Of a stretch of DNA of 64,000 nt, positions 54,999 to 64,000 are shown in pieces. The notes below the pieces were generated by a model. That model had not been told where the DNA came from. It saw nothing but the letters and a program-made list of their open reading frames with translations, and did not search any database. Both the position numbers and the translations under genes were made by a program. Numbering within the stretch: the first letter of the stretch is position 1; each line of letters opens with the position of its first letter. The DNA comes from Thioalkalivibrio thiocyanodenitrificans ARhD 1 (GTDB lineage: Bacteria > Pseudomonadota > Gammaproteobacteria > Ectothiorhodospirales > Ectothiorhodospiraceae): assembly GCF_000378965.1 (NCBI RefSeq), contig NZ_KB900536.1, positions 2,481,407 to 2,545,406 of the forward strand. The letters run 5' to 3'.

Positions 54999-56356
54999 AG
55001 CTCACCATAGGAATGCAGGCCGGAAAGGAACATGTTCACCCCGAGAAAGGCAAAGGTGGTGATGAACAGTCCGCCGATGGACCACCAGGCCATGCCGACA
55101 CCTCGCCAGCCCTTGGTGAATCGCATGTGCAGCCAGGCCGCATAGTTCAACCAGACGATCAGGGCCCAGGTCTCCTTCGGGTCCCATGACCAGTAGCCGC
55201 CCCAGGCCTCGGCGGCCCACATGGCGCCCAGGATGGTGGCGATGGTAAAGAAGGCGAAGCCCAGTGCGATGACCTTGTAGCTCACCTCGTCCAGCAGTTC
55301 CCGGGAGGGCAGGCGCGTGGCCAGCAGGCCCTGGGGGTTGACCCGCTCGCCGCGCACGCGCAGCAGGTAGGCGACCCCGAGCATGGCGGCGATGGCGAAT
55401 CCGCCGTAGCCCACGAAGTTGGCCGGAACGTGGATCTTCATCCACCAGCTCTGCAGCGCGGGCACCAGGGGTTCCACCACGTGGGCCTGGCGGTCGAACA
55501 CGTACCACAGCAGGAAGGCCACCGCGGCGCTGACCACCAGCATCACGAAGCCGCCCATGGCCCGGCTGCGGGTGCGCTGTTCGTAGTACAGGTACATCAG
55601 GGTGGTCATCACCGCGAAGATGATGAACACCTCGTAGAGGTTGCTCACCGGGATGTACCCCCAGGTGGGGTCGTGCAGGTAGGTCTCGCGCCAGCGCACG
55701 AACAGCCCTGCCAGGCCCATCACCGAGCCGGTCCAGGCCAGTGCCGAACCCACGCGGGCCGGGAAGTCGCTGCGGGCGAACAGGCCGATCAGGGCCGCCG
55801 CCGCCACGATCAGGAACATGGGTGCGATGAACTGCACGCCGGTGACGACATCTGCGGCACCGACATACCAGAACCCGGCGCCCGCGAGGCCCGTGATCGC
55901 CATCACCAGGGCGGCGGGGCGCAGGGCCGGGGTGCCGTCCCTGTAGCGGAACAGGCTGCCCAGGTAGGCGGTGGTGGCGGCGAAGTAGAGTACGCACATC
56001 CACATGGTCGCCGACTGCCCGGACAACAGGTACTTGAGGAGGAAACCGCTCTCGGCCCTTGCCAGATCGCCCCGCCCTCCCAGGACACCACCGTAGCTCA
56101 ACACCCCGATCACGCCCAGCGCGGCGACTGCAATGGCGTAGGGCTGGAATGCCCGCCAGTACCATCCCATCCACAGGGTGCCTGCGGCGCTCAACACCAG
56201 AATGCTGATCTCGTAGCGGTCCATGCGGGCGCCGTAGACCGACAGGACGAACGCGGTGGCAGCCACCACCAGAATGCCCCATGCCCAGTCCCGGGCGCTC
56301 AGGCTGCGCAGAAAACCCGGCGGTTCGATCTCGATTGCGTCGTGGGGGACGGACAT
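54995..56356 (-). CDS. ccsA: System II cytochrome c biogenesis protein CcsA
   Basis: This 453-aa inner-membrane protein has about 12 hydrophobic segments, the heme-handling WWD domain (WGGYWSWDPKETWALIVWLNYAAWLH) and flanking His residues. With ResB it exports heme and joins it to CXXCH sites. The first part holds extra membrane segments compared with short CcsA proteins. It is 48 bases after resB and overlaps dsbA. Confidence 0.94.
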   Translation of the reverse strand: MSVPHDAIEIEPPGFLRSLSARDWAWGILVVAATAFVLSVYGARMDRYEISILVLSAAGTLWMGWYWRAFQPYAIAVAALGVIGVLSYGGVLGGRGDLARAESGFLLKYLLSGQSATMWMCVLYFAATTAYLGSLFRYRDGTPALRPAALVMAITGLAGAGFWYVGAADVVTGVQFIAPMFLIVAAAALIGLFARSDFPARVGSALAWTGSVMGLAGLFVRWRETYLHDPTWGYIPVSNLYEVFIIFAVMTTLMYLYYEQRTRSRAMGGFVMLVVSAAVAFLLWYVFDRQAHVVEPLVPALQSWWMKIHVPANFVGYGGFAIAAMLGVAYLLRVRGERVNPQGLLATRLPSRELLDEVSYKVIALGFAFFTIATILGAMWAAEAWGGYWSWDPKETWALIVWLNYAAWLHMRFTKGWRGVGMAWWSIGGLFITTFAFLGVNMFLSGLHSYGEL

Positions 56357-56404
56357 CTTGCTTACCTCAATGATTACGGCGGCTTCGGCGGTACGCGTGA
56401 TTGC

Positions 56405-58438
56405 TCAGGTGTGTTGTTCGGCGGATCCGCCGGGCCCGGAATCGGGGCGCCGGCCCAGAACGGCCGCGGAAAGCCCCTGAAATTCCTTGTCGAATTCCAC
56501 CATATTCCGGTTGCTGGTGCCAGCGAAGACCGCCCGCGTACCCTGTTCCTGCGGCTTGACCCACACCCAGACGCGGCGGTGCGCCACGTAGAAGAGCAGG
56601 AAGATGCCGAGGGTCAGCATCACGCTGCCGAAATAGACCACGTTCTGCCCCGGGGCCTTGGTGATCATCAGCCCGGAGGCCTCGATCGGGTTGAAACCGG
56701 TCATCTGGATGAACACCGGGGAGCCGTAGAACGTTGCGGCGTTGATCGCGGCGACGGCGTCCTCCAGGAATATCCGGTCGGCCTCGGTGATCTCGTCCAC
56801 GCCCTCTTCGGCCAGCACCTCCAGGTACAGGGCCTGGAGACCGGCATGCAGCACGCGCACGAAGACGTCGGTGACCTGCTCCGCCTGATCCGGCGGAGTG
56901 CGGGTCTCGATCTCGTGGGCCAGGGCGTCATAGCCGCCCTGGGCGAAGACGTTCATCAGGCGCTCCATGGTCTGCACCAGCTGGGCCTGCATGGTTTCGT
57001 CGCCCACCGGCATGGCGCCGGAGGTGGCCGTCTGCCGCGCCACGTCCGCCACCACCCCCGGATTGCGCAGCATGGCCTGAAAGGTCATGAAGCGTTCGAT
57101 GCCGCCGTCGGGGGCTGCGGGAATGTGCAGGAACCGGAACTCCCGGGTCGCGTCCTCGCGCATGCCACTCAGGTAGAACAGGCGGCCCTCTTCCTCCACG
57201 GGTGTCAGGTAGTTCTCGAACTCCCGGGATTCGCCGGTCTGGCTGCGCAGGCGCAGATGGACGCTGGGGCCGAACTGGCGCGTGACCACCTCGCCGTCAT
57301 CTTCGATGAAGCGGCGCGTGTTGTGCATCTCCAGATTCATGATCTCCAGCCGCCACTGGCCGCTGTCCGCCACTTCCATGGGATAACTCTCGAACACCTT
57401 GCCCTCGAACGGCACCGGTTCGATCCCCCGGGGTCCGAAGGGCCAGATGTTGAAGCTCAGCTCGGAGCCTCCGTCGCCGAAGCTGGCCTGGTAGATGGCA
57501 TGACCCTTGTAGATCAACGGGTGATTGACCCGGATGGTGTGTTCCAGCGGCTCGGGCAGGTCGTCGTCGTAGATGACCAGGTCGCTCTCGAAGGTGCGCG
57601 GTGTGCCGGTGGAGAAATGCTCCACGCGGAACTCCCTGACCTCGATGCGGAACGGCAGTTCCTGAACCACGTAGCCGTCGCGCACGGTGATGAAGATGAT
57701 GCCCGCGCTCTGTCCTTCGGCCAGTTCCACGCCGCCCCGGAAGGAAGGGTTGTTCGGCCCGAGGCGGCTGATCGCCGGCACCCGGGAGGCCGGGAGGTCG
57801 CGGGTTTCCACCACCAGGCGGCCGGTGAGTTCGGCCAGTTTCAGGGGCATCCGTCCGTCGAGCACGGCGCCCACGCAGATCACCACGATGGCCACGTGGG
57901 TGAACAGATACCCCATGCGGTTGGCGGCCCCCTTCATGGCGGACAGGATCTGATGGTCGCCGTGATCCTTGACCCGGACCCGGTAACCCCGGCTGGTGAG
58001 CGCGCGCCGGGCCCGGTCCAGCACGGCATCGGGAGGCGTTTCCAGGTCGGCGCTGACGCTGTGGCGGATGCTGCGCAGCGACTTTTCCTTGACCGCCACC
58101 CGGAACTGCCGCATGTCGCGGATCATGGTCGGGGTATGCCGATACACGCACACGCTGGTGGAGACCACCAGGAAGGCCACGATGGCCAGAAACCAGCCGG
58201 CGGAGTACACGTCGTAAAGACCCATGCCGGCGAAGATCTCGTGCCAGAACGGCCCGAAATTGAGCAGGTACTCCTGGTAGGGGCGATGCTGCTCCAGCAC
58301 CGTGCCGATGATCGAGGCAATGCCGACCGCCACCAGCAGCGTGATGGCCAGGTTCATGGAACCCAGAAACTCCAGCACGATGGCCGCGGTGGTCCGCCCC
58401 CTTCGCCGGGGTCGGGTGTCAACGGTGGTACTGCTCAT
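56405..58438 (-). CDS. resB: System II cytochrome c biogenesis protein ResB/Ccs1
   Basis: This 677-aa protein has membrane segments near 24-46, 76-98 and 167-190 and one near the C-terminus (about 605-625), with a large periplasmic domain in between, the usual ResB plan. It forms the heme-delivery complex with CcsA. The set serves the many c-type cytochromes here (NirC, NirN, c4). Confidence 0.94.
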   Translation of the reverse strand: MSSTTVDTRPRRRGRTTAAIVLEFLGSMNLAITLLVAVGIASIIGTVLEQHRPYQEYLLNFGPFWHEIFAGMGLYDVYSAGWFLAIVAFLVVSTSVCVYRHTPTMIRDMRQFRVAVKEKSLRSIRHSVSADLETPPDAVLDRARRALTSRGYRVRVKDHGDHQILSAMKGAANRMGYLFTHVAIVVICVGAVLDGRMPLKLAELTGRLVVETRDLPASRVPAISRLGPNNPSFRGGVELAEGQSAGIIFITVRDGYVVQELPFRIEVREFRVEHFSTGTPRTFESDLVIYDDDLPEPLEHTIRVNHPLIYKGHAIYQASFGDGGSELSFNIWPFGPRGIEPVPFEGKVFESYPMEVADSGQWRLEIMNLEMHNTRRFIEDDGEVVTRQFGPSVHLRLRSQTGESREFENYLTPVEEEGRLFYLSGMREDATREFRFLHIPAAPDGGIERFMTFQAMLRNPGVVADVARQTATSGAMPVGDETMQAQLVQTMERLMNVFAQGGYDALAHEIETRTPPDQAEQVTDVFVRVLHAGLQALYLEVLAEEGVDEITEADRIFLEDAVAAINAATFYGSPVFIQMTGFNPIEASGLMITKAPGQNVVYFGSVMLTLGIFLLFYVAHRRVWVWVKPQEQGTRAVFAGTSNRNMVEFDKEFQGLSAAVLGRRPDSGPGGSAEQHT

Positions 58439-58582
58439 TGTCTGTTTTCGCGTGTCTCTTCAACCGATAGGGGCGACCACCGTTGGCGGGCGGCCTGCGC
58501 CCGCGGGAACCCCGGCGCCAATGGATTGGACTGCATTCCGGTCACAAGTTCACCCCCATGGCCGGGGGCCGGATCCGCAGAG

Positions 58583-58610
58583 ACAACAAAGGGTGGCCGC
58601 AAGGCCACCC
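58583..58610 (-). terminator. Intrinsic terminator of the cytochrome c4 gene
   Basis: On the minus strand GGGTGGCC pairs with GGCCACCC around TTGC and is followed by TTTGTTGT, 30 bases after the cytochrome stop. Confidence 0.75.
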
Positions 58611-58639
58611 TCGTCGCATACCCGCCGGATCCGGAAGGC

Positions 58640-59257
58640 TCAGTCGCGCCGGAGACCCGCCATGAACTCGGAGACGGCCTGGATCTCCTCGTCGGTCATG
58701 CGCCGGGCGATGTTGCGCATCATGCGACCGGCATCGTTGGCACGCGAGCTGTCCCGGAACTGACGCAGCTGGTTGGCGTTGTACTGGGCATGCTGGCCAG
58801 CCACCCTGGGGAACATGGCGGCCGGGTTGCCGTCGCCCGCCGGCCCGTGGCAGGCGATGCAGGCCGCCACGCCGGTGGCCGCATTGCCGCCGCGATAGAG
58901 GGCGCCGCCGAGGTCCACCATGGCTTCGTCCGCGGTGCCGGCACTGGCGGTCTGGGAGGCAAAGTAGGCCGCCAGATCGCGCATGTCCTGCTCGCTCAGG
59001 TTTGCCACCTGGCCCGCCATCAGCGGATCCTGCCGGCGACCTTGCTTGTAATCCGACAGCTGCTTGTACAGGTAGGCCTCCCCCTGGCCGGCCAGCTTCG
59101 GCCACTCGGGGTTGACGCTGTTGCCGTCCGCGCCATGGCAGGCGGCGCAGGCGCCGGACAGTTCCTGGCCGCGGTTCGGATCACCGGCATCCGCCAGCAG
59201 GGGGGCGGACATGGACAGTCCGAGGGCGGCAAGCGCAATCAGGGCATACGTCTTCAT
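58640..59257 (-). CDS. Diheme cytochrome c4-type protein
   Basis: The 205-aa periplasmic protein has a signal peptide (TYALIALAALGLSMSAPLLA) and two cytochrome domains with heme sites CAACH (near 36-40) and CIACH (near 132-136), plus distal Met candidates. c4 cytochromes carry electrons to terminal oxidases or reductases. AGGAG precedes the ATG at 59257. Located just upstream of the maturation genes on the same strand, but with its own terminator. Confidence 0.93.
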   Translation of the reverse strand: MKTYALIALAALGLSMSAPLLADAGDPNRGQELSGACAACHGADGNSVNPEWPKLAGQGEAYLYKQLSDYKQGRRQDPLMAGQVANLSEQDMRDLAAYFASQTASAGTADEAMVDLGGALYRGGNAATGVAACIACHGPAGDGNPAAMFPRVAGQHAQYNANQLRQFRDSSRANDAGRMMRNIARRMTDEEIQAVSEFMAGLRRD

Positions 59258-59505
59258 CGTGGATTTACTCCTGAACACCATCAAAACAGGGAAGGATCGA
59301 CCCGGCCGGCCTGCCGGATCCGGGCGAACCCGGCAGGCCGCTCACGCGCGCCGGATCAGTCTCGGTTCGGCTGGCTGAAAACCCCGGCGGCATCCATGAC
59401 CATTGACCGGGGCCTTGTGGTTGTCGAAAAATGGCGCACTGTATATCACAAATCACCCGTACCCGCAAAAGCACGAGGGGCGCTGCCCCGGGTCTGGAGC
59501 AGCCC

Positions 59506-60102
59506 TTGAATCCCTTCTACCGACAGGCCCGGTATCTCATCAGCGCCTCGCGCATCCAGGGGCTTCCGCCCGACGAGGGTCGGGAGGTGGCCTTCGCCGG
59601 CCGGTCCAATGCCGGCAAGTCCAGCGCCATCAACGTGTTATGCGACCAGAAGGCGCTCGCCCGCACCAGCAAGACGCCCGGCCGAACGCAGATGATCAAC
59701 TTTTTTGCCCTGGACGACCGGCGCCGTCTGGTGGATCTGCCGGGCTACGGTTACGCGAAGGTGCCGGCCGCCATGCGCGCGGCCTGGCAGCGGCTCATGT
59801 CGCGCTATCTGGGTGAGCGGCAAAGCCTGGCGGGGCTGGTGGTGGTGATGGATATCCGTCGTCCGCTGACGGCACAGGACTGGGAGATGCTCGGCTGGGC
59901 TGCCGAGCGGCATCTGCCCGTGCATGTTCTGCTGACCAAGGCCGACAAACTGCGCCGGGGTCCGGCCATGGATACCGCCCGGGCAGTGGCCGACGCCCTG
60001 GGCGAGGCCGGTATCGAGGCGACCGTCCAGCCATTCTCCGCCCTCAGGCGCGAGGGGGTGGACGATGCCCACGGCATCCTCGATGCATGGCTGGGAATCT
60101 GA
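59506..60102 (+). CDS. engB: Ribosome biogenesis GTPase EngB (YsxC)
   Basis: This 198-aa GTPase helps assemble the large ribosomal subunit. G motifs: GRSNAGKSS (G1), T in KTPGRTQ (G2), DLPGYG (G3) and TKADK (G4). Homologs start MNPxYxQARxLxSA, which matches only if translation begins at the TTG at 59506; GGAG lies six bases before it. The longer ATG frame from 59431 adds an unrelated stretch. Confidence 0.94.
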   Translation: MNPFYRQARYLISASRIQGLPPDEGREVAFAGRSNAGKSSAINVLCDQKALARTSKTPGRTQMINFFALDDRRRLVDLPGYGYAKVPAAMRAAWQRLMSRYLGERQSLAGLVVVMDIRRPLTAQDWEMLGWAAERHLPVHVLLTKADKLRRGPAMDTARAVADALGEAGIEATVQPFSALRREGVDDAHGILDAWLGI

Positions 60103-60107
60103 CGGGC

Positions 60108-60275
60108 AAAAAAAACCCCGGCACCTTCCTGGCGCCGGGGCCAGGCCATCCTGGCCCATTGGTGATATGAAGCTCCCTGGTGACGTCCTGCCACGACCGG
60201 ACGCCGGCGTCCTGCCGATGACTGTCCGGGTCTCCTGGACCCTCCCTCCGTGGCTTCCATGAAGATGATCCGCCA
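60108..60275 (-). ncRNA. CsrB/RsmZ-like CsrA-binding small RNA (predicted)
   Basis: On the minus strand this gap contains at least five AGGA and several GGA motifs in about 150 bases. Four sit in hairpin loops: GGGTC-CAGGA-GACCC (60228-60242), CGGC-AGGAC-GCCG (60205-60217), GGCCA-GGA-TGGCC (60144-60156), and the terminator CCCCGGCGCC-AGGAA-GGTGCCGGGG (60116-60140), which runs into eight U. AGGA/ANGGA in loops is the CsrA/RsmA-binding signature, and a final terminator loop of this kind is known in CsrB/RsmZ RNAs. The 5' end near 60275 is a guess. It is transcribed opposite to engB and pip. Confidence 0.68.
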
Positions 60276-60335
60276 TCCGCCATACCCGCGAAAGCCGGAG
60301 AAACCGGGTAATTGTGAGGTTGGTCCACATTTGGT

Positions 60336-60353
60336 TGTAGGATTCCGCCTACG
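60336..60353 (-). promoter_or_regulatory. GacA/UvrY-type upstream activating palindrome
   Basis: TGTAGG-N6-CCTACG closely matches the GacA site TGTAAG-N6-CTTACA, with the same 6-base gap, and lies about 60 bases upstream of the predicted small RNA start. GacA boxes of this type activate rsmY/rsmZ/csrB genes. Confidence 0.6.
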
Positions 60354-60450
60354 CTCGCGCCGGGGTGAGCCCGGATCGGCTCCTGTCCGGCCACCGCTTG
60401 CCACGGGGCGTGGCGGCGCAGCCCGTCGGGTGGTCGGCGTCACGGGGTGG

Positions 60451-60479
60451 TGAGATGTAGGGGTTCGAGAGGCTATGAT
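60451..60479 (+). promoter_or_regulatory. Possible promoter of pip-dtd
   Basis: TATGAT (60474-60479) is a good -10; the base stretch 17 upstream, TGAGAT, is a weak -35. A hairpin CGAAGGC/GCCTTCG (60498-60519) follows in the leader. Confidence 0.4.
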
Positions 60480-60553
60480 GGAGATCCCTTGCCGGTTCGA
60501 AGGCGAAACTCTGCCTTCGGGCGGGACGATCATCCCTGTTGCCGGAATCAGCC

Positions 60554-61504
60554 ATGAAGAGCCTCTATCCGCCCATCGAACCGCACCGCGTCGAAACCCT
60601 GGCGGTGGATGACATCCACCGCTTGCATCTGGAGACCTGCGGCAACGCCGGCGGCCTCCCCGTGGTGTTCCTCCATGGCGGTCCCGGGTCCGGGTGCGAG
60701 CCCTGGCACCGGCGTTTCTTCGATCCCGCCCGCTACCGGATCGTGCTGTTCGACCAGCGGGGATGCGGGCACTCCCGGCCGCATGCGGCGCTCGAGGGCA
60801 ACACCACGGCGCACCTGGTGGCGGACATGGAGTGCATCCGGGAGCACCTGGGCATCGATCGCTGGGTGGTCTTCGGGGGTTCCTGGGGTTCCACCCTGGC
60901 GCTGGCCTATGCAGAGGCCCATCCCGAGCGGGTGCTGGGGCTGGTGCTGCGGGGCATCTTCCTGTGCCGCCCCCGGGACATCCGCTGGTTCTACCAGGAC
61001 GGTGCCGGCCGGCTGTTTCCGGACTACTGGGACGACTACCTGGCGCCCATTCCCGAGGCGGAGCGCGATGACATGGTCGCCGCCTACTACCGGCGCCTGA
61101 CGGGGCAGGACGAGGTGGCCCGGATGGCGGCGGCCAAGGCGTGGTCGGAGTGGGAGGGTCGCACGGCCACCCTGCTGCCCAACCCGTCGGTGGTTGCCCA
61201 TTTCCAGGATCCCCACGTGGCGCTCAGCCTGGCCCGGATCGAGTGTCACTACTTCATGAACGATGCCTTCCTGGAACCGGATCAACTGTTGCGCGACGCC
61301 CATCGCCTGGCGGATATCCCCGGCACCATCGTGCATGGCCGCTACGACGTGGTGTGTCCCCTGGATCAGGCCCACGCCCTGCATCGGGTCTGGCCCCGGG
61401 CCGGGTTCGAGATCATCGCCGATGCCGGACATTCCGCCGGCGAGCCGGGGATCGTGGACGCCCTGATCCGGGCCACCGATGCATTGGCGGAGCGCCTGGC
61501 TTGA
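60554..61504 (+). CDS. pip: Proline iminopeptidase
   Basis: This 316-aa alpha/beta hydrolase removes N-terminal proline from peptides. HGGPGSG forms the oxyanion region, [10 protein letters not shown] holds the nucleophile Ser (near 109), and the Asp (GRYDVVCP) and His ([10 protein letters not shown]) of the triad follow. The ATG at 60554 matches homolog starts ([11 protein letters not shown]). The stop overlaps the TTG of dtd. Confidence 0.94.
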   Translation: MKSLYPPIEPHRVETLAVDDIHRLHLETCGNAGGLPVVFLHGGPGSGCEPWHRRFFDPARYRIVLFDQRGCGHSRPHAALEGNTTAHLVADMECIREHLGIDRWVVFGGSWGSTLALAYAEAHPERVLGLVLRGIFLCRPRDIRWFYQDGAGRLFPDYWDDYLAPIPEAERDDMVAAYYRRLTGQDEVARMAAAKAWSEWEGRTATLLPNPSVVAHFQDPHVALSLARIECHYFMNDAFLEPDQLLRDAHRLADIPGTIVHGRYDVVCPLDQAHALHRVWPRAGFEIIADAGHSAGEPGIVDALIRATDALAERLA

Positions 61505-61938
61505 TCGGCCTGTTGCAGCGGGTGACCGGGGCGTCGGTGCGGGTGGAAGGCGAAACGGTGGGCGAGATCGGTCCGGGTGTGCTGGCACTGGTGGGGGTGC
61601 GGCGGGGCGATACCGGGGCGCGGGCGGAGCGCCTGCTGGAACGGATCCTGGGTTACCGGATGTTCGAGGATGGGGCCGGGCGCATGAACCTCAGCCTGCG
61701 CGACGTCGGAGGCGGCCTGCTGCTGGTGCCCCAGTTCACCCTGGCCGCCGACACCCGCAAAGGCATGCGGGCCAGTTTCACGCCCGCCGCAGACCCGGAC
61801 ACCGGGCGCATGCTCTTCGAGGCGCTGGTGGCGCGGGCCCGCGAGGTGTATCCCGGGGTGGCCGCCGGGCGCTTTGGCGCGCACATGCAGGTGAGTCTCG
61901 TGAACGACGGCCCGGTCACGTTCTGGATCGAGGGGTGA
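61501..61938 (+). CDS. dtd: D-aminoacyl-tRNA deacylase
   Basis: This 145-aa enzyme frees tRNA mischarged with D-amino acids. [14 protein letters not shown] (Ser/Gln-Phe-Thr motif) and the NxGPxT-type motif VNDGPVT at the end are intact. Translation must begin at the TTG overlapping the pip stop (TTGA), giving the usual [13 protein letters not shown] start; GGAG is eight bases upstream. Confidence 0.94.
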   Translation: MIGLLQRVTGASVRVEGETVGEIGPGVLALVGVRRGDTGARAERLLERILGYRMFEDGAGRMNLSLRDVGGGLLLVPQFTLAADTRKGMRASFTPAADPDTGRMLFEALVARAREVYPGVAAGRFGAHMQVSLVNDGPVTFWIEG

Positions 61939-61942
61939 GGAA

Positions 61943-62022
61943 GGCGATTCAAGATTTAAAATTCAAAGTTCAAAAGGAAGGGCCTCCCTCTTGAATCTTG
62001 AATTTTGAACTTTGAATCGCCT
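61943..62022. repeat. Heptamer hairpin locus K
   Basis: Units ATTCAAG/ATTCAAA/GTTCAAA run from GGCGATTC (61943) and are mirrored up to GAATCGCC (62014-62021), around a short loop. It separates the convergent dtd and fnr genes; the right arm ends one base before the fnr stop. Confidence 0.88.
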
Positions 62023-62787
62023 TTATCCGCGATGCTTGTCCGAGTGGGGTTCGTCCACGCTCTGGGCGCCGGCCACCTGGTGCATGCGGTCCATGTCCAG
62101 GATCTCCACCAGCTTGCGGTCCACGGACAGCAGGCCGCTCTCCTGGAACCGGGTGAACAGCCGGCTGACCGTCTCCACCGCCAGACCCAGGTAGTTGGCG
62201 ATGTCGTTGCGTGACATGGTCAGGTTGAACTCCTGGCGGGAGAAACCCCGTTCCCCGAAGCGGCTGGACAGGCTCAACAGGAAGGCGGCCAGCCGCGCGT
62301 CGGAGGATTTCTTGGCCAGAAGGGTCATCAGGTGCTCGTCGGTCTGGATCTCCCGACTCATGATGCGAAACAGCTGCCGCTGGAGACCAGGCACCCTGCC
62401 GGAGAGCTCCTCCAGGCGGTCGAAGGGGATCTCGCACACGGAAGTGGTCTCCAGCGCGCGCGCGGCGCACGGGTGTGTCCCCTCGCTGATGGCGTCCAGG
62501 CCCAGGAGTTCTCCGGGCAGGTGAAAGCCGGTGACCTGCTCCTGGCCGTCGTCGCTCAGGGCCGAGGTCTTGACCGAGCCTGAGCGCACCGCATAGAGCG
62601 CCTCCATGCGGTCGCCGGGACGGTACAGGTAGTCGCCCCGGTGCAGGGGCCGGCGCCGGTTGATGATCTTCTCCAGGGACTCGAGCTCCTCATTGGTGAT
62701 ACCCATGGGAATGCACAGGTCGTGGAGGCTGCAAGCGCTGCAGGCCTGCTTGAGTCCGTGAAGGTCGACGATATTCGAGGATGGCAT
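62023..62787 (-). CDS. fnr: FNR/ANR oxygen-sensing regulator
   Basis: This 254-aa Crp/Fnr regulator keeps the four cysteines for a 4Fe-4S cluster: C16, C19, C25 and C118 (SVCEIPF). The cNMP-like fold and the HTH with [23 protein letters not shown], which has the E-x-x-S-R recognition pattern for TTGAT half-sites, are present. It switches genes on without oxygen and is the natural activator of the site at 22409. The start at 62787 ([20 protein letters not shown]) fits family length; upstream Mets are possible. Confidence 0.94.
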   Translation of the reverse strand: MPSSNIVDLHGLKQACSACSLHDLCIPMGITNEELESLEKIINRRRPLHRGDYLYRPGDRMEALYAVRSGSVKTSALSDDGQEQVTGFHLPGELLGLDAISEGTHPCAARALETTSVCEIPFDRLEELSGRVPGLQRQLFRIMSREIQTDEHLMTLLAKKSSDARLAAFLLSLSSRFGERGFSRQEFNLTMSRNDIANYLGLAVETVSRLFTRFQESGLLSVDRKLVEILDMDRMHQVAGAQSVDEPHSDKHRG

Positions 62788-62890
62788 TCGCTCGGTTCCC
62801 GTGGCTTGGGGCGGCGCAACGGCAGCCGCATACTCAAGATACCCGAGCCTTGACATCCCCACAACCTGTCCCGGAGTGATAGGGCGTGTA

Positions 62891-62908
62891 AGCACAGGCG
62901 CCTGTGCT
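62891..62908. promoter_or_regulatory. Perfect 18-bp palindrome between fnr and hisB
   Basis: AGCACAGGCGCCTGTGCT is fully symmetric and lies between the divergent fnr and hisB genes, followed by -10-like TATGAT (62908) and TACAAT (62924). It may be an operator for either gene; no regulator is assigned. Confidence 0.45.
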
Positions 62909-62951
62909 ATGATGACAACCCGTTACAATCCTGCGGATTTCCTGCATCACC

Positions 62952-63545
62952 ATGTCCAAGCGAATCGCCGAGGTCTCCCGCGATACCCTGGAAACCCGGA
63001 TCCGGGCCCGGGTCAATCTGGATGGCCAGGGCCGGGGCCAGTTCAGCACGGGCGTACCCTTCCTGGAGCACATGCTGGACCAGGTGGCCCGGCACGGGGT
63101 CATGGACCTCGAGATCGACGCCGAAGGGGACCTGCACATCGATGCCCACCACACGGTGGAGGACATCGGAATCACCCTGGGTCAGGCCATGGCGAAGGCG
63201 CTGGGCGACAGGAAGGGCATCCGCCGCTACGGGCACGCCTACGTGCCCCTGGACGAGGCGCTGTCCCGCGTGGTGGTGGATTTCTCCGGCCGTCCCGGCC
63301 TGGAATACCACGTGGATTATCCCCGGGCGCGCATCGGCGAGTTCGATGTGGACCTGTTCGGCGAGTTCTTCCAGGGCTTCGTCAATCATGCTGCCGTGAC
63401 GCTGCATATCGACAATCTGCGCGGGCAGAACGCCCATCATGTGGCGGAGACCGTCTTCAAGGCCTTCGGCCGGGCGCTGCGCATGGCGGCGGAAGCGGAC
63501 CCGCGTATCCCGGGGGCCACGCCCTCCACCAAGGGCAGCCTCTGA
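62952..63545 (+). CDS. hisB: Imidazoleglycerol-phosphate dehydratase
   Basis: This 197-aa single-function HisB catalyses the dehydration step of histidine synthesis. The two His-rich metal motifs [11 protein letters not shown] and NAHHVAE and the FLEHMLDQ segment are present. There is no N-terminal phosphatase domain, unlike enterobacterial HisNB. It starts the his cluster continued by hisH. Confidence 0.95.
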   Translation: MSKRIAEVSRDTLETRIRARVNLDGQGRGQFSTGVPFLEHMLDQVARHGVMDLEIDAEGDLHIDAHHTVEDIGITLGQAMAKALGDRKGIRRYGHAYVPLDEALSRVVVDFSGRPGLEYHVDYPRARIGEFDVDLFGEFFQGFVNHAAVTLHIDNLRGQNAHHVAETVFKAFGRALRMAAEADPRIPGATPSTKGSL

Positions 63546-63601
63546 GAGGGCCCGCACGGACTCATCCATCCAGTCATCGCAGATTCCCGGATCCTCGCAG
63601 A

Positions 63602-64000
63602 ATGAACACCGTGGCAGTGGTCGATTACGGCATGGGCAACGTGCGCTCCGTGGTCAAGGCGCTGGAGCACGTGGCGCCGGCAGGTACCCGCGTATCGCTG
63701 ACCGACAGCCCCGAGGTGATTCTGGATGCCGAACGGGTGGTCTTTCCGGGCCAGGGGGCCGCACGGGACTGCATGGCCGCGTTGACCGCCCGGGGGCTCG
63801 ACGAGGCGCTGCGCCGCACCGCCGCTGATCGCCCCTTTCTCGGCGTCTGCATGGGCATGCAGGTGCTGGTGGACTATAGTGAGGAGAATGGTGGCACCCG
63901 GTGTCTGGGCGTGCTCCCGGGCCAGGTGCGATTTTTCGGAGAGGATCTGCAGGAGGCCGGGGGTGGCCCCCGGCTGAAGATTCCCCACATGGGCTGGAAC
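63602..64000 (+). CDS. hisH: Imidazole glycerol phosphate synthase subunit HisH (partial)
   Basis: The frame runs off the window after 133 codons. It has the class I glutaminase start [14 protein letters not shown], the oxyanion PGQGAARD and the nucleophile Cys in GVCMGMQVL. HisH feeds ammonia to HisF in histidine synthesis. It lies 56 bases after hisB in the usual hisB-hisH order. Confidence 0.93.
   Translation, partial: MNTVAVVDYGMGNVRSVVKALEHVAPAGTRVSLTDSPEVILDAERVVFPGQGAARDCMAALTARGLDEALRRTAADRPFLGVCMGMQVLVDYSEENGGTRCLGVLPGQVRFFGEDLQEAGGGPRLKIPHMGWN

Noticed and set aside
59431-59505. N-terminal extension of EngB from an upstream ATG
   Set aside because: Homologous EngB proteins begin at the [13 protein letters not shown] segment; the TTG at 59506 has a proper ribosome site.
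55430-59509. A 1359-codon plus-strand open frame opposite ccsA, resB and the c4 gene
   Set aside because: Same GC-bias artefact; the minus strand encodes heme-binding and membrane motifs, the plus frame nothing recognisable.

Overview
The window is a 64 kb piece of a high-GC gammaproteobacterial chromosome. The gene content (complete heme d1 cluster, System II cytochrome c maturation, cytochrome c4, sucrose synthase, a sulfite-exporter-type permease, an ATCase-like/asparagine-synthase-like pair next to an MscS channel) suggests a sulfur-oxidising or phototrophic, haloalkaliphilic member of the Ectothiorhodospiraceae (Thioalkalivibrio/Ectothiorhodospira type). This placement is an inference from gene content; no rRNA gene is present.

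Layout. 1-5012 is an AT-richer mobile region: the 3' part of a group II intron, directly followed by an IS1595-family element carrying cargo (an unknown protein, a PIN nuclease, a 44-aa basic peptide and a WYL-like protein), then an IS481-family element with a perfect 6-bp target duplication. 5178-14147 holds a PfkB kinase, the SpoVR/YeaH/PrkA stress module and sucrose synthase. 14263-21882 is a regulator-enzyme-channel cluster (MarR, N-carbamoyl-amino-acid hydrolase, isochorismatase-like amidase, divergent carbamoyltransferase, asparagine-synthase-like amidotransferase, MscS, DUF302). I propose that it makes, breaks down and releases a carbamoylated amino-acid amide osmolyte. 22409-29948 is a tightly overlapping nirECFDLGHJN operon for heme d1 behind an FNR/DNR-type promoter; nirS itself is not in the window. 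30186-38926 is accessory: a small zinc-site protein, a RAYT transposase with its repeat field, EamA and LysE transporters, a VOC protein, dodecin, a ParA orphan, a DODA-type dioxygenase and an overlapping ABC-ATPase/GGCT/Rieske/sugar-kinase operon. 39001-54211 is mostly housekeeping (ampG, xthA, pyrE, argB, dut, coaBC, radC, deaD), including the conserved radC-coaBC-dut-argB-pyrE neighbourhood. 54333-59257 is a cytochrome c maturation set (dsbA, ccsA, resB) with a c4-type cytochrome. 59506-64000 holds engB, a CsrB/RsmZ-like small RNA, pip, dtd, fnr, hisB and the start of hisH.

Two features run across the gene content. First, intergenic gaps repeatedly contain inverted arrays of degenerate tandem repeats with a 7-base period (8 in one family). 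Unit sequences differ between loci, but the two-armed hairpin design is the same. Both insertion sequences landed in one arm of such a hairpin, and removing the IS481 copy on paper restores a perfect 31-bp arm. Second, regulatory signals match the genes: an FNR-type site before the heme d1 operon with fnr itself nearby, a LexA-like box in the IS1595 promoter, and a GacA-type palindrome upstream of the CsrA-sponge-like RNA.
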